Positions 37,401 through 48,274 are shown, counted from the first letter of the stretch. The stretch is 64,000 bases of DNA from Rheinheimera oceanensis (GCF_018831085.1 NZ_JAGPNM010000002.1:690445-754444), one strand, 5' to 3'. Notes: generated by a model from the letters alone, not told the origin. Made by a program: numbers and translations.

Positions 37401-38144
37401 TCAGCCTGCCGGCCACTCAGTTAACGCCGCCATACTAAATAGCTGCGTACCCAGTTCTAACAATACATACTGCGGGGTAATTTCTCTAATCCTGATATCT
37501 GCAGTAACCCACTGCCCCTCCTGCAAGGTTTTACCATTTACCTTTACCCAGCGCTGACTAACGCTGGTAGCATAAACGTGAGCGTCAAACCTCAGCGGCG
37601 GAATTTGCTGCTGCAACTGCGTATCCAGACTGTGAATATCGGTAGCTGGTGCATTGTGGCTGCGCAATCCGGTTTTGTTTGTGCTGGTGTTCTCAGTAGC
37701 TTTTAATGCCGAAGCAAACTTATCGCGCAGCTCACCTGATACTTCCGGCTCAGGCAAAGGTTGTGGCTCTGCTGCTGCAGTGCCTGCGGTCATTGTTGTT
37801 ATTGGTGGCAATGGGGTAAATTCTTCCTTTACCGGCTCTGGTGGCGGTTTTATCGCCTGCGTAATTTTGCTGTCAATAGCACTTTGCGCCGCACTGGCTG
37901 TTGCAGTGTTGCCAGCTTCATTTAGTGCAGCAAAAATATTAACCGGCTGCGCCGGGCTAATCTGTTCAACTAAGGCAGTTTCAGTCTTAACCGGTAGCTT
38001 AAACCAGTAAGCGGCAGCAGCCCCCACACAACCGGCCAGCAACAAAGCCAAGATTAACGCCAGCTTACGCCAGAAAGCACTACCATCAGCAACAACGGGC
38101 ATGTGCTGATTTTGCTGTTTCAGTGCTTCCATTAAAATCGACAT
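37401..38144 (-). CDS. gspB: General secretion pathway protein B
   Basis: A 247-residue protein with a short cytoplasmic N terminus (MSILMEALKQQ), one membrane helix (about 27-47), a Pro/Ala-rich periplasmic stretch and a C-terminal GspB domain (about 185-247; RFDAHVYATS, RWVKVNGKTLQEG). With GspA it helps assemble the type II secretion secretin in the outer membrane. Directly downstream of the gspA-type ATPase with an 18-bp gap. Confidence 0.82.
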   Translation of the reverse strand: MSILMEALKQQNQHMPVVADGSAFWRKLALILALLLAGCVGAAAAYWFKLPVKTETALVEQISPAQPVNIFAALNEAGNTATASAAQSAIDSKITQAIKPPPEPVKEEFTPLPPITTMTAGTAAAEPQPLPEPEVSGELRDKFASALKATENTSTNKTGLRSHNAPATDIHSLDTQLQQQIPPLRFDAHVYATSVSQRWVKVNGKTLQEGQWVTADIRIREITPQYVLLELGTQLFSMAALTEWPAG

Positions 38145-38162
38145 AAGTTTCTCTACTTTACT

Positions 38163-39089
38163 TTATTGGCTCTGCAGCAACGGCATAATAATCAGTGCCA
38201 GGCTAAAGCCCAGCACTATAGCGCAAACACCCAATACAGGCCAGAACCAGCGCGGTAATGCCGCTTTGGTTACCTCTTCTGACAACGGCAAAATTTCACT
38301 GGCAGCACGGCTTACCAGCTTATCGTTTACCATAGCCTGCTGCTGGCTGTAAGCTCCCAGCAGTGCTCTGTCTGCCATCAGGTTAACTAACCGAGGTATA
38401 CCGCCGCTTAGCTGATACAAACGTTTCACTGCGCCGTCACTAAATACCGGCCTGCTGCAACCGGCAACCTGCAGGCGGAATTTTAAGTAATGGCTTACTT
38501 CATCCAGGTTAAGTGGCAATAAGTGATAGCGCGCAGTAATGCGCTGCGCCAACTGGCGTAAATCGTTGCGTTTTAATAACAGCTGCAGCTCGGGCTGGCC
38601 AATTAAAATCACCTGCAGCAACTTGCGGGTATTGGTTTCCAGATTAGTTAACAACCGCAGTTGCTCCAGCACCGCCGGTTGCAAATGCTGGGCTTCGTCG
38701 ATAATCAGCAGGGTGTGTTTGCCCGCCTCATGGTTTTTCAGTAAGCGGTTTTTTATTTTATCGCCCAGCAGTTTTAAGCTGGCATCAGTTTTTTTGTAGC
38801 GTATTTTCAACTCATCACAGATAGCCGCCAACAACTCCAGCTCAGATAAGGTAGGGTTTAAAATAAAGGCTACTTCGGCACGCTCGTCCAGCTCCTGCAG
38901 TAAACAGCGCGATACCGTGGTTTTGCCGGTACCCACTTCACCGGTAAGCAACACAAAGCCCCCGGCCTCTCCCAGCCCAAAACGCAAGTGCGCCAAAGCT
39001 TCGGCATGGCGTGGGCTTAAATACATAAAGTCCGGGTTAGGTGCAATGGAGAATGGGGCACTGGTTAAGCCGAAAAATCCGGTATACAT
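38163..39089 (-). CDS. gspA: ExeA/GspA-type AAA ATPase, short form
   Basis: A 308-residue protein opening with the ExeA signature FGLTSAPFSIAPNPDF, Walker A GEVGTGKTT (about 50-58), Walker B LLIIDEAQ (about 127-134), and one C-terminal membrane helix (about 283-303). It lacks the periplasmic peptidoglycan-binding domain of full ExeA (about 547 residues). It pairs with gspB downstream, so the peptidoglycan contact may be provided by another protein. The gene is divergent from cca. Confidence 0.82.
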   Translation of the reverse strand: MYTGFFGLTSAPFSIAPNPDFMYLSPRHAEALAHLRFGLGEAGGFVLLTGEVGTGKTTVSRCLLQELDERAEVAFILNPTLSELELLAAICDELKIRYKKTDASLKLLGDKIKNRLLKNHEAGKHTLLIIDEAQHLQPAVLEQLRLLTNLETNTRKLLQVILIGQPELQLLLKRNDLRQLAQRITARYHLLPLNLDEVSHYLKFRLQVAGCSRPVFSDGAVKRLYQLSGGIPRLVNLMADRALLGAYSQQQAMVNDKLVSRAASEILPLSEEVTKAALPRWFWPVLGVCAIVLGFSLALIIMPLLQSQ

Positions 39090-39186
39090 ACTGCTTCCTG
39101 CTGGTTAGGGCGCCATCATTGGGTGCGACCGTGCATTTTGAAAGACGACAGGTATAATGGCAAAAAAATTGCCAACAGGAAAGCCG

Positions 39187-40419
39187 GTGCAACGATATCT
39201 GGTAGGTGGTGCAGTACGCGACAGTCTTTTAGGTTACCCGTATCACGAGCGTGACTGGGTGGTGGTAGGTGCCACACCACAGCAAATGCTGGATGCCGGT
39301 TATCAGCAGGTGGGTAAAGACTTTCCGGTTTTTTTGCACCCGCAAACTAAAGAAGAACATGCTCTGGCACGCACTGAACGCAAAAGTGGCAAAGGCTATA
39401 CCGGCTTTACTGTATATGCCGCCCCCGATGTTACCCTGGAACAAGACTTACTGCGCCGCGATCTGACTATCAATGCTATTGCGCAAGCAGCTGATGGCAG
39501 CCTGGTAGACCCTTTTGGCGGCGCCGACGACATTAAGCATAAAATCTTGCGCCATGTATCAGACGCTTTTGCCGAAGATCCGCTGCGTGTGTTGCGTGTA
39601 GCCCGCTTTTACGCCCGCTATGCTCATTTAGGCTTTAGCGTTGCCAGCGAAACCCAGACGTTAATGCGCCGGTTAAGTAGCGAGCTTGCTACGCTGACAC
39701 CCGAGCGGGTATGGCAGGAAACCGCCAAAGCACTTAGCGAACAAACGCCACAGGCCTATTTTCAGCTGTTATACCACACCGGCGCACTACAGATACTGAT
39801 GCCGGAACTGGCCGCTTTATGGGGTGTTCCACAGCCACCACAGTGGCACCCGGAAATTGATACCGGTGTGCATACTTTGCTGGTACTGGAGCAGGCCGCC
39901 AGGCTGTCGGAAAAAATCGAAATACGCTTTGCCAGCCTGGTGCATGACCTGGGTAAAGGTGTTACCCCGGCTGAACTGCTGCCAGCGCACCACGGCCATG
40001 AGCATAGCGGCTTACCACTTATTCAGCAGCTGTGTGAGCGCTTGCGGGTACCGAATAGCTGCCGCGAGCTGGCGCTGCTGGTGTGTGAATATCATCAACT
40101 GGTACACCGCGCCAAAGAGTTGAAAGCCAGCACCGTACTGAAGTTTTTTAATGCGATAGATTTGTGGCGTAAACCGGAGCGGCTTGACGAGATTCTGCTG
40201 TGCTGTACCGCCGATTTACGCGGCCGCACCGGTTTTGAGCAGGCTGAATATCCGCAAGCGGCTTACTTAATACTATTGGCCGATGCTGCACGCAGCGTTA
40301 ATGCTAAACAACTGATAACACAGGGTTTAAGCGGTGAGGCCATTAAACAAGGGCTACAGCGGGCACGTTTAAATGCGATTAAAACAGCAAAAGCGCAGCT
40401 TAAACCCGCTGCGCTTTAA
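39187..40419 (+). CDS. cca: CCA tRNA nucleotidyltransferase
   Basis: This enzyme adds or repairs the 3' CCA of tRNAs. From the GTG at 39187 the protein starts [12 protein letters not shown], like E. coli Cca, and is 410 residues (E. coli 412). The class II polymerase head carries GGAVRD, RDW and [10 protein letters not shown]; the C-terminal HD domain (LVHDLGKG) gives phosphatase activity. AGGA lies 6 nt before the GTG. An in-frame ATG at 39157 overlaps a perfect TATAAT -10 box (39153-39158) and is therefore unlikely to be the start. A terminator hairpin lies inside the last codons. Confidence 0.93.
   Translation: MQRYLVGGAVRDSLLGYPYHERDWVVVGATPQQMLDAGYQQVGKDFPVFLHPQTKEEHALARTERKSGKGYTGFTVYAAPDVTLEQDLLRRDLTINAIAQAADGSLVDPFGGADDIKHKILRHVSDAFAEDPLRVLRVARFYARYAHLGFSVASETQTLMRRLSSELATLTPERVWQETAKALSEQTPQAYFQLLYHTGALQILMPELAALWGVPQPPQWHPEIDTGVHTLLVLEQAARLSEKIEIRFASLVHDLGKGVTPAELLPAHHGHEHSGLPLIQQLCERLRVPNSCRELALLVCEYHQLVHRAKELKASTVLKFFNAIDLWRKPERLDEILLCCTADLRGRTGFEQAEYPQAAYLILLADAARSVNAKQLITQGLSGEAIKQGLQRARLNAIKTAKAQLKPAAL
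40390..40417. terminator. Terminator overlapping the cca stop codon
   Basis: AAAGCGCAGC and GCTGCGCTTT form a perfect 10-bp stem with loop TTAAACCC. Its 3' arm contains the last Ala-Ala-Leu codons and reaches the TAA. A/T tracts on both sides suit the convergent cca and uppP transcripts. Confidence 0.72.
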
Positions 40420-40447
40420 ACCCTATTTGCAAGCCAGCAGCACCCGG

Positions 40448-41251
40448 CTATGCGGCGCTGCTAAGCACTGCCAGTAACACTACCCCCAAGAGCAGCCGGT
40501 AGATCACAAACGGCAACATGCCCATACGTTCTATCACTTTTAAAAACAGGTGAATACAGATAAAGGCGCTGACAAAAGACAGCCCTGTGCCCAGTAAAAT
40601 AGCGGTAACATCGTAATGTGTTGGTTCAGATATCAGCTTGGTACCCTGATAACCACCGCTTAATACAATAATGGGAATTGATAGTAAAAAAGAAAAACGC
40701 GCGGCGCTAACTCTGTCCAGCCCCAGCATTAATGCCGCTGTCATAGTAACACCTGAACGTGAGGTTCCCGGGATCAATGCCAATGCCTGAGCAATACCAA
40801 TCAGCAATGCCTGCTTCCAGGTCAACTGCTCCATAGTTTGCATTTGCCTGGCGGTCGCGTCGGCCAGCCAAAGCGCCAGGCCAAACACTATAGTGGTAAT
40901 AGCAATAACATAAGGCGAGCGCAGGAAAGTTTCTATTAAATCTGCGGCCAGCAAACCGGCTAAACCAGCCGGAATAGTTGCCAGAATAACCCACCAGGCC
41001 AGTTTGCTGTCAGTACTGTGTTTACCAGCCAATGACTGCACCCAGCCCACGGTTAAATTAGCGATATCATGGCGAAAATACAACATTACCGCCAATAACG
41101 TCCCCACATGTACTGCGACATCAAATACCAGGCCCTGATCTTCCCAGCCAAACATCGCTGATGGCAGGATAAGGTGGGCAGAAGAGGAAATAGGTAAAAA
41201 CTCGGTCAGGCCCTGAATAATGGCCAGAATAATAACTTCCACTGTACTCAC
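40448..41251 (-). CDS. uppP: Undecaprenyl-diphosphatase
   Basis: A 267-residue inner-membrane protein of about eight helices that dephosphorylates undecaprenyl pyrophosphate to recycle the cell-wall lipid carrier. Both family signatures are present: [13 protein letters not shown] near the N terminus and PGTSRSG near residue 160. It is the last gene of a folB-folK-uppP operon, starting 2 nt after the folK stop; E. coli has the same neighbours without folK. Confidence 0.96.
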   Translation of the reverse strand: MSTVEVIILAIIQGLTEFLPISSSAHLILPSAMFGWEDQGLVFDVAVHVGTLLAVMLYFRHDIANLTVGWVQSLAGKHSTDSKLAWWVILATIPAGLAGLLAADLIETFLRSPYVIAITTIVFGLALWLADATARQMQTMEQLTWKQALLIGIAQALALIPGTSRSGVTMTAALMLGLDRVSAARFSFLLSIPIIVLSGGYQGTKLISEPTHYDVTAILLGTGLSFVSAFICIHLFLKVIERMGMLPFVIYRLLLGVVLLAVLSSAA

Positions 41252-41253
41252 AG

Positions 41254-41742
41254 TTACTTGCTCCAGTTAAATGGCACCGGCCATAATTTTTGTTGTTTTG
41301 AATACTGCTGCCACAATTCACTGTAACTAAACCCGGTAAGCGGGTGTATTACATCAGGTGCAATTTCAGCCAGTGGCCACAATACAAAGGCATTTTCTGT
41401 AATTTCTGCCCGGGGCAGCTCTACCGGTTGCTGACACACCACATCATCAAAAGTCAGTAAGTCCAGATCTAAAGTACGGCCGCTGAATTTTGCCGCCGTT
41501 CTGTCCCGGCCATAGTTATTTTCGATTTGCTTAAATAAAGCAACGCAATCGGCTATCGATAAGCTGGTATCAGCCGCAACCACCATATTGTAAAAAGCAC
41601 TGCCGGCAAAACCAACGGCTTCACTTTCGTAAACTGATGACAGCGTAAGCGGGCCAAAGTGTTGCCTAAGTGCGCTGACTGCCGCCTGAATATGATAACT
41701 ACGCTCAATATTACTGCCGATACTGATGTAAATGCGCGCCAT
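41254..41742 (-). CDS. folK: 2-amino-4-hydroxy-6-hydroxymethyldihydropteridine pyrophosphokinase
   Basis: A 162-residue HPPK of folate synthesis that transfers pyrophosphate from ATP to the pterin. It opens with [11 protein letters not shown] and has the signature [13 protein letters not shown] with metal-binding Asp residues. It starts in a TGATG overlap with folB and is 2 nt from uppP. Its coupling to folB puts two consecutive folate steps in one operon. Whether a second folK exists elsewhere cannot be seen. Confidence 0.94.
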   Translation of the reverse strand: MARIYISIGSNIERSYHIQAAVSALRQHFGPLTLSSVYESEAVGFAGSAFYNMVVAADTSLSIADCVALFKQIENNYGRDRTAAKFSGRTLDLDLLTFDDVVCQQPVELPRAEITENAFVLWPLAEIAPDVIHPLTGFSYSELWQQYSKQQKLWPVPFNWSK

Positions 41743-42095
41743 CAGCTGCTGCTCCGCACTATGGTAACGCCGACAGTTTCTGCCTGCTCTAATGCGCCGG
41801 GTTTTTGCACCGACACTTTAACCTGGGTGGTAGCAAACTCGTTTAGCAGTAACTGCGCCACACGCTCTGCCACGGTTTCAATCAGCTCCAGTGGCTGGGC
41901 AGTAATTAATGCTATAACACGCTGGGCAATAACGGCGTAATCCAGTGTCTGGCGTATATCATCCTGTTTTGCTGCATGGCTGATATCAGTAACCAGCTCT
42001 AAATCTAACAACAAGCGTTGCTGAATGGTTTTTTCCCAGTCGTAAACGCCTATCACGGTATCTACTTGTAGCTGTTTTATAAAAACTATGTCCAT
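41742..42095 (-). CDS. folB: Dihydroneopterin aldolase
   Basis: A 117-residue FolB that cleaves dihydroneopterin to the HPPK substrate. The family opening is IVFIKQLQVDTVIGVYDWEK (residues 3-22), with a Tyr/Glu active-site pattern following. Its stop overlaps the folK start. Divergent from plsY, as in E. coli. Confidence 0.94.
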   Translation of the reverse strand: MDIVFIKQLQVDTVIGVYDWEKTIQQRLLLDLELVTDISHAAKQDDIRQTLDYAVIAQRVIALITAQPLELIETVAERVAQLLLNEFATTQVKVSVQKPGALEQAETVGVTIVRSSS

Positions 42096-42233
42096 TCAGT
42101 TACATCCGCATTGCGTTATTTCTCGTTTCAGGTAGGCTGGTCGGATAGGCAAAACCGCTAAAACCCTATATTCTGCTGGCCTTAAATCAGGCTGCAATCT
42201 TAACGTAAAAACTGGTGCTGAGGAACCGCCTTA

Positions 42234-42839
42234 ATGACCCCGCTGATTGGAATTATGATGCTGGCAGCCTATCTTTGTGGCTCCGTTTCGTCGGCAGTGC
42301 TGGTCAGCAAGCTGTTTCGCTTACCTGATCCCCGCTTACATGGCTCCGGCAACCCCGGTGCAACCAACGTACTGCGTTTAGGTGGCAAGTTACCGGCAGT
42401 GCTGGTACTGCTGTTTGATATTCTTAAAGGCACCATTCCGGTGTGGGGTTCATATTTTTTGCAAATAGAGCCGTTATATCTGGGGCTGATTGCTATATGC
42501 GCCTGTCTGGGCCATATTTTCCCGCTGTTTTTTGGTTTTCAGGGTGGTAAGGCGGTGGCGACTGCTTTTGGCGCCATGATGCCAATCGGGCTGGATTTAG
42601 CCGGTTTGCTGATCGCAAGCTGGCTGATTATTGTCGCAATAAGTGGCTATTCATCACTGGCGGCTATTTTAACCGTTACGTTGGCGCCATTATTTACCTG
42701 GTTTATAAAACCGCTGTATACCGTGCCGGTGTTAATGCTGAGTATTCTGATTATTGTGCGCCACCGCGAGAATATTGTCCGGCTGTATCGTGGCAAAGAA
42801 AGTAAAGTGTGGGATAAATCCAAGCGGATTCAAGAGTGA
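42234..42839 (+). CDS. plsY: Acyl-phosphate:glycerol-3-phosphate acyltransferase
   Basis: A 201-residue inner-membrane protein with five predicted helices that makes lysophosphatidic acid from acyl-phosphate. Family loops are visible: [12 protein letters not shown] (about 37-48) and [12 protein letters not shown] (about 100-111). The stop lies inside a small palindrome (GTGAG-CA-CTCAC). It is divergent from folB and convergent with tsaD, matching the conserved E. coli order. Confidence 0.95.
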   Translation: MTPLIGIMMLAAYLCGSVSSAVLVSKLFRLPDPRLHGSGNPGATNVLRLGGKLPAVLVLLFDILKGTIPVWGSYFLQIEPLYLGLIAICACLGHIFPLFFGFQGGKAVATAFGAMMPIGLDLAGLLIASWLIIVAISGYSSLAAILTVTLAPLFTWFIKPLYTVPVLMLSILIIVRHRENIVRLYRGKESKVWDKSKRIQE

Positions 42840-42863
42840 GCACTCACCTGACTGATAAAGCGA

Positions 42864-42956
42864 GGTTGGAATCCCGATATGGGCGCCACAGAGTGTCTGA
42901 ACAAATGCGTAAGCATTTGTGAGTTGCTGTGGCGAGCCAGAGCGGGAGTTGCAACC
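42864..42956. repeat. 93-bp nested palindrome between plsY and tsaD
   Basis: Four nested complementary segments frame the centre: GGTTG/CAACC (42864/42952), TCCCG/CGGGA (42872/42943), GCCACAG/CTGTGGC (42885/42927) and an inner perfect 8-bp hairpin ACAAATGC-GTAA-GCATTTGT (42901-42920). The structure lies between convergent genes and has no T tract of terminator type. It resembles an ERIC/REP-like or miniature mobile intergenic element. Whether it recurs in the genome cannot be tested here. Confidence 0.68.
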
Positions 42957-42988
42957 GAAGCCCCACTTCTGACCATATGCTAAAACCA

Positions 42989-44002
42989 TTAAACCGCCGG
43001 CAAGTCCTGCATTGGCCAGCGCGGTGTGACACCAACAGTTAAATCCTGCTGCTGCCCGGCTGCTAAACGGTAATACCCCGCCAGTGCTATCATGGCACCA
43101 TTGTCGGTGCAAAACTCTTTACGCGGGTAAAACACCTCACCGCCGTGGCGCTTCAACAACTGTGCTAACTGTTCACGCAGCGACGTATTAGCACTAACAC
43201 CACCGGCTATCACCAGGCGTTTATAACCGGTTTGCAGCAGCGCCCGCTCGCATTTAATCACCAGGGTGTCTACCACCGCCTGCTGAAATGAGGCTGCGAT
43301 ATCAGCCTGCACCTGCGTGCTGTTACCCTCTTTGGCGATCACATTGGCGGCTGAGGTTTTTAAGCCGCTAAAGCTAAAATCAAGCCCCGGCCGGTCTGTC
43401 ATTGGCCGCGGAAACTTGTACTTTTTGCTGTCACCTTGCACGGCCAGCTTTGCTAATAACGGGCCGCCAGGGTAATCCAGCCCCATCAGTTTGGCGGTTT
43501 TATCAAAGGCTTCACCGGCCGCATCATCAATAGATTCGCCGAGCAGTTCATAACGGCCAATACCTTCAACCGCCACCAACTGGGTATGGCCGCCGGACAC
43601 CAACAGCGCTAAAAATGGAAATTGCGGCGGGTTAGCTTCCAGCATCGGCGCCAGCAAATGCCCCTCCATATGGTGCACCGCCAGCGCAGGCTTGCCCCAG
43701 GCCATAGCCAGCGAGCGGCCAATAGCCGCACCTACCAGCAAAGCACCGGCTAAACCCGGGCCGGCAGTATAAGCCACGCCATCAATATCAGCAGCAGCAC
43801 AGTTGGCTTCAAGCAGCGCCTGTTTGATCAGCGGTATGGTTTTACGGATATGGTCGCGCGAGGCCAACTCCGGTACTACACCGCCGTAATCAGCATGCAG
43901 TGGGATCTGGCTGTACAGTACATGGCTTAATAACCCCAGCTTGTCGTCATAAACAGCAATACCGGTTTCATCGCAGGATGTTTCTATACCTAAAACTCGC
44001 AT
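42989..44002 (-). CDS. tsaD: tRNA N6-threonylcarbamoyladenosine synthase subunit TsaD
   Basis: A 337-residue protein (E. coli 337) that transfers threonylcarbamoyl to A37 of ANN-decoding tRNAs. [14 protein letters not shown] is the family start, AVHHMEGHL carries the metal-binding His pair, and LVSGGHTQL and [10 protein letters not shown] form the ATPase core. It is divergent from rpsU, as in E. coli. Confidence 0.97.
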   Translation of the reverse strand: MRVLGIETSCDETGIAVYDDKLGLLSHVLYSQIPLHADYGGVVPELASRDHIRKTIPLIKQALLEANCAAADIDGVAYTAGPGLAGALLVGAAIGRSLAMAWGKPALAVHHMEGHLLAPMLEANPPQFPFLALLVSGGHTQLVAVEGIGRYELLGESIDDAAGEAFDKTAKLMGLDYPGGPLLAKLAVQGDSKKYKFPRPMTDRPGLDFSFSGLKTSAANVIAKEGNSTQVQADIAASFQQAVVDTLVIKCERALLQTGYKRLVIAGGVSANTSLREQLAQLLKRHGGEVFYPRKEFCTDNGAMIALAGYYRLAAGQQQDLTVGVTPRWPMQDLPAV

Positions 44003-44182
44003 CTGTATCTCAAATCCGCTAAAATGGGCGCCATTGTACCGGCTCAGTTCACTCAGAGCCAGAGGATCGGATTTAGATCGCAGAACTGCTTTACATCACC
44101 CTGTCTTTTTGCGTAAAATGCCGCACCATTTTTAATCGTATTGGTTCACAGATAACCAATTTGGCCCTGAGGTGAGAATTTA

Positions 44183-44398
44183 ATGCCTGTTGTTAAAGTA
44201 AAAGAAAACGAACCGTTTGACGTAGCATTACGTCGTTTCAAGCGCTCATGCGAAAAAGCTGGTGTATTAGCTGACGTACGCGCTAAAGAATTCTACGAGA
44301 AGCCAACCTGGATCCGTAAGCGTAAAAAAGCAGCAGCTGTTAAGCGCCATGCTAAGAAGCTGTCTCGCGAAAACGCACGTCGCATCAAGCTGTACTAA
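44183..44398 (+). CDS. rpsU: 30S ribosomal protein S21
   Basis: The 71-residue basic protein [20 protein letters not shown] is near identical to S21 of other gammaproteobacteria. GAGGTGAG precedes the ATG. It is the first gene of the rpsU-dnaG-rpoD macromolecular-synthesis operon. Confidence 0.98.
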   Translation: MPVVKVKENEPFDVALRRFKRSCEKAGVLADVRAKEFYEKPTWIRKRKKAAAVKRHAKKLSRENARRIKLY

Positions 44399-44537
44399 GC
44401 GTTAGCCGCTTATAGTACCTGCTAGCGACACCGGTGCTTTGGCTGTGCCTTATGTTTGCCAGCCCCGCTGTAATAACAGCATGCTTTAGTAGCATAAATA
44501 AAGCCCGACGTAACAGCATAAAGTTGACATCTGCATA

Positions 44538-44568
44538 CCGTGCCCGCAAGGCACGGTTTGTCTTTTTC
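44538..44568 (+). terminator. Attenuating terminator between rpsU and dnaG
   Basis: ACCGTGCC-CGCAA-GGCACGGT is a perfect 8-bp stem followed by TTGTCTTTTT. It occupies the same place as the partial terminator that lowers dnaG and rpoD expression relative to rpsU in E. coli. Confidence 0.85.
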
Positions 44569-44590
44569 TGAATAACGCCGAAGGAAAAAG

Positions 44591-46345
44591 GTGGCAGGAC
44601 AAATCCCAAGACAGTTTATCGACGAGTTGTTGGCCCGCACCGACATTGTTGAACTGATTGACCAACGCGTACCGCTAAAAAAAGCCGGTAGAAACTACGC
44701 CGCCTGCTGCCCGTTTCATAGCGAAAAATCGCCCTCTTTCACCGTTAGCCCGGATAAACAGTTTTATCATTGCTTTGGCTGTGGCGCACACGGCAATGCC
44801 ATCAGCTTTATGATGGAGTTTGAACAACTCGAATTTGTTGAAGCCATTGAAGAGCTGGCGCAGCAACACCATCTTGAAGTGCCACGCGAGCAAGGCGCCG
44901 TTAAAAACCGCCCTGCAGCCCAGGCTGACGATTACCATTTAATGCAGCAGGCCGCCGGGTTTTATCAGCAACAGCTGCAAAGTCACCCTAATGCTGCGAT
45001 GGTGCAGCAGTATGTGGCCAAACGTGGCCTGAGTGCAAAAACTCTGGCCGATTTTGCCATTGGTTACGCACCGGATGGCTGGGATAACCTGCTGAAACAC
45101 TTAAGCCCGGCCAACCATAAAGCGCTGCGCGATCAGTTATTTGAACTGCGGCTGATAAACCGCAACGACAATGGCCGCGAGTATGACTTTTTCCGCGAAC
45201 GCTTAATGTTTCCGATCCGTGATAAACGCGGCCGGGTTATTGCCTTTGGTGGCCGCGTATTGGGCGACGGTACGCCAAAGTATTTAAATTCACCGGAAAG
45301 CCGCCTGTTTCACAAAGGCCGTGAGCTGTATGGCTTATACGAAGTACGCCAGCAACCCGGCCATGTTGAGCAAATACTGGTGGTTGAAGGCTATATGGAT
45401 GTAGTAGCACTGGCCGAACATGATATCCGCTTTGCTGTCGCCTGTTTGGGCACTGCCACAACGTCGGATCATATGCATACGCTGTTTCGCTACACCCCCA
45501 AGGTAGTGTGTTGTTACGATGGTGACCGTGCCGGGCGCGATGCCGCCTGGCGGGCATTACAAAGTGCACTGCCGCAATTAAAAGACGGTGTAGAGTTAAA
45601 TTTTGTGTTTTTACCTGACGGCGAAGACCCGGATTCATTAGTACAAAAAGAAGGCAAAGACGCGTTTTTACAGCGCATTGCCAATGCTATGCCGCTAAAC
45701 CAGTACTTTTTTGAGCATCTGGTGCAGGAGTTTGACCCGGCCACTGATGCCGGTAAATCAGCATTGTCGGTAAAAGCAGCAGAATTAATTAAACAGATAC
45801 CGAGCGAGTTTTACCGTGACAGCTTAAGCGATAAACTGGCTAACCTGCTGGGTAAACCGCGTGAACGCACCAAAGCAGCGGTACAGCGGGCATCCAGCCG
45901 GGTAAAACCGGCGGCAATGAAAATAACACCGATGCGCCGCGCTATTGGTTTATTACTGCAGTACCCCAATTTAGCTAATGTAATGCCGGATGCACCAGAG
46001 CTTGGCGCAGCCAATATTCCCGGCATAGGCTTGTTACTGGCATTGCAGCAACGGCTGCAACAACAACCGGATTTAACCACCGCACAACTGATAGAGCAGT
46101 GGCGCGATTTGCCCGAACACAGCATTTTAATGACACTGGCCGCCTGGGATCACCAGATCGAGCCGGAACAATTGTCACAGGAATTTGTCGATACTTTTCA
46201 TTCAATTGAAGATCAGTATTTACAACAACGGCTGGAAGCCCTGGAACGGAAAGATAAACTGCAGCAACTGAGTAAAGCCGAATGGCACGAATACAAACTG
46301 CTGCTGCAAGCGCTGAAAAGCAAAAAACCAAAGCTTGCGAACTAA
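44591..46345 (+). CDS. dnaG: DNA primase
   Basis: A 584-residue primase (E. coli 581). The CHC2 zinc ribbon (CPFH ... HCFGCG, about residues 38-65), the RNA-polymerase core with TOPRIM residues (VVEGYMDV and CYDGDRAG, about 260-310), and a C-terminal DnaB-binding domain are in order. The start is GTG with AAGGAAAAAG just upstream. Expression is probably limited by the GTG and by the attenuator upstream. Confidence 0.97.
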   Translation: MAGQIPRQFIDELLARTDIVELIDQRVPLKKAGRNYAACCPFHSEKSPSFTVSPDKQFYHCFGCGAHGNAISFMMEFEQLEFVEAIEELAQQHHLEVPREQGAVKNRPAAQADDYHLMQQAAGFYQQQLQSHPNAAMVQQYVAKRGLSAKTLADFAIGYAPDGWDNLLKHLSPANHKALRDQLFELRLINRNDNGREYDFFRERLMFPIRDKRGRVIAFGGRVLGDGTPKYLNSPESRLFHKGRELYGLYEVRQQPGHVEQILVVEGYMDVVALAEHDIRFAVACLGTATTSDHMHTLFRYTPKVVCCYDGDRAGRDAAWRALQSALPQLKDGVELNFVFLPDGEDPDSLVQKEGKDAFLQRIANAMPLNQYFFEHLVQEFDPATDAGKSALSVKAAELIKQIPSEFYRDSLSDKLANLLGKPRERTKAAVQRASSRVKPAAMKITPMRRAIGLLLQYPNLANVMPDAPELGAANIPGIGLLLALQQRLQQQPDLTTAQLIEQWRDLPEHSILMTLAAWDHQIEPEQLSQEFVDTFHSIEDQYLQQRLEALERKDKLQQLSKAEWHEYKLLLQALKSKKPKLAN

Positions 46346-46346
46346 T

Positions 46347-46380
46347 GCGGCTGGCTAGAAAAGCCGCGCTTTGTTATAAT
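46347..46380 (+). promoter_or_regulatory. Hairpin and -10 box upstream of rpoD
   Basis: GCGGCT and AGCCGC form a 6-bp stem (46347-46367) just after dnaG, followed by a perfect TATAAT (46375-46380) about 50 bp before the rpoD ATG. The -35 is poor. An internal rpoD promoter is expected from E. coli. Confidence 0.5.
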
Positions 46381-46429
46381 CGCTAGTTCGCAATTTTACA
46401 TTAATCAAATTGGTGGAAGATAAGTCTCT

Positions 46430-48274
46430 ATGGAGCAAAATCCTCAGTCGCAGCTAAAACTCCTGATCATTAAAGGTAAAGAGCAAGGTTATCTTACCTT
46501 TGCTGAGGTGAATGATCACCTGCCGCAAGACATTATCGATTCAGATCAGATAGAAGACATTATCCGCATGATCAATGACATGGGGATCCAGGTGTTTGAA
46601 ACCGCACCGGATGCCGACGATCTGATCATGACCGATGCCACCACAGATGAAGACGCCGTGGAAGAAGCGGCACAAGCTTTAGTCAGCGTGGACAAAGAAC
46701 TGGGCCGCACTACCGACCCGGTACGGATGTACATGCGTGAAATGGGCACCGTTGAACTGTTAACCCGCGAAGGCGAAATTGACATCGCCAAGCGGATTGA
46801 AGACGGCATCAACACGGTACAAAGCTCAGTTGCCGAGTACCCCGAAGCCATTACTTACCTGCTGGAGCAATGGGATAAGTATGAAGCCGAAGAAATTCGT
46901 TTAAGCGACATTGTTACTGCCTTTATTGATCCGAACGATATCGACGAAGCCCCTATCGTTGGCAGCCATATTGGTTCAGACGTACCAGAAGACAAGCTGG
47001 ACGATGACGACAGCGATGACGACGATGAAGACGGCGACGCTGATGCTGACGACGGTGATAGCGGCCCGGATCCGGAAATGGCACGGCAGAAGTTCGGCGA
47101 ACTGCGTACCCAGTACGATGTTACCCGTAACTCAATTGTGAAAAACGGCCGTGAACACGCCACTACCAAAGTAGAAATTGAAAAATTAAGCGAAGTATTC
47201 CGCTGCTTCCGCCTGGTACCAAAACAGTTCGATCGCCTGGTTAAAAACATGCGCGAAATGATGGACCGTGTACGGGTGCAAGAACGCATTGTGATGAAGC
47301 ACTGTGTTGAATACGCCAAAATGCCGAAGAAAAACTTCGTCAAAGCCTTTACCGGCTTTGAAACTTCTACCGCCTGGTTGGATGCTGAAATCGCCGGCAA
47401 TAAGCCGTACTCAGCCAAGCTGGACGAGCATAAAGAAGAGCTGGTTCGCAGCATTGAAAAACTGAAGAAAATTGAAGAAGAAACCGGCTTAAGCATCTTT
47501 AAAATTAAAGATATTAACCGCCGTATGTCTATCGGCGAAGCCAAAGCCCGCCGTGCGAAAAAAGAAATGGTAGAAGCCAACTTACGTCTGGTTATCTCTA
47601 TTGCGAAAAAGTACACCAACCGTGGTTTGCAATTCCTTGATTTAATTCAGGAAGGCAACATCGGCTTGATGAAAGCGGTAGATAAATTCGAATACCGTCG
47701 CGGTTACAAGTTTTCTACTTATGCCACCTGGTGGATCCGTCAGGCCATCACCCGCTCAATTGCGGATCAGGCCCGCACCATCCGTATTCCGGTGCATATG
47801 ATTGAAACCATTAACAAGTTAAACCGCATTTCCCGGCAGATGTTACAGGAAATGGGCCGCGAGCCATCACCGGAAGAATTATCCGAGCGCATGCAAATGC
47901 CGGAAGATAAAATCCGCAAAGTGTTGAAAATCGCCAAAGAGCCAATTTCAATGGAAACACCGATTGGCGATGACGAAGATTCGCATCTGGGTGACTTTAT
48001 CGAAGACAGCACAGGTGAATCACCGCTGGATTCAGCCACCATGGAAAGCCTGAAAAACGCCACCAACGAAGTGTTAGCCGGTTTAACTGCACGCGAAGCC
48101 AAGGTACTGCGTATGCGCTTTGGTATTGATATGAATACTGACCACACGCTGGAAGAAGTAGGCAAACAATTTGACGTAACCCGCGAGCGTATTCGTCAGA
48201 TCGAAGCCAAAGCACTGCGTAAACTGCGTCACCCGTCACGCTCAGAAGTATTAAAAAGCTTCCTGGACGAGTAA
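46430..48274 (+). CDS. rpoD: RNA polymerase sigma factor RpoD (sigma70)
   Basis: A 614-residue primary sigma factor (E. coli 613) with region 1.1 (about 1-80), region 1.2, a long non-conserved insert containing a highly acidic Asp-rich tract (about 180-215), regions 2.1-2.4 ([12 protein letters not shown]), region 3 and region 4 ([20 protein letters not shown]). It directs RNA polymerase to housekeeping promoters. Last gene of the rpsU operon, closed by a strong terminator. Confidence 0.98.
   Translation: MEQNPQSQLKLLIIKGKEQGYLTFAEVNDHLPQDIIDSDQIEDIIRMINDMGIQVFETAPDADDLIMTDATTDEDAVEEAAQALVSVDKELGRTTDPVRMYMREMGTVELLTREGEIDIAKRIEDGINTVQSSVAEYPEAITYLLEQWDKYEAEEIRLSDIVTAFIDPNDIDEAPIVGSHIGSDVPEDKLDDDDSDDDDEDGDADADDGDSGPDPEMARQKFGELRTQYDVTRNSIVKNGREHATTKVEIEKLSEVFRCFRLVPKQFDRLVKNMREMMDRVRVQERIVMKHCVEYAKMPKKNFVKAFTGFETSTAWLDAEIAGNKPYSAKLDEHKEELVRSIEKLKKIEEETGLSIFKIKDINRRMSIGEAKARRAKKEMVEANLRLVISIAKKYTNRGLQFLDLIQEGNIGLMKAVDKFEYRRGYKFSTYATWWIRQAITRSIADQARTIRIPVHMIETINKLNRISRQMLQEMGREPSPEELSERMQMPEDKIRKVLKIAKEPISMETPIGDDEDSHLGDFIEDSTGESPLDSATMESLKNATNEVLAGLTAREAKVLRMRFGIDMNTDHTLEEVGKQFDVTRERIRQIEAKALRKLRHPSRSEVLKSFLDE

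Noticed and set aside
38163..39089. Truncated exeA pseudogene
   Set aside because: All ATPase motifs and a terminal membrane helix are intact and gspB follows, so the short form is a real gene.
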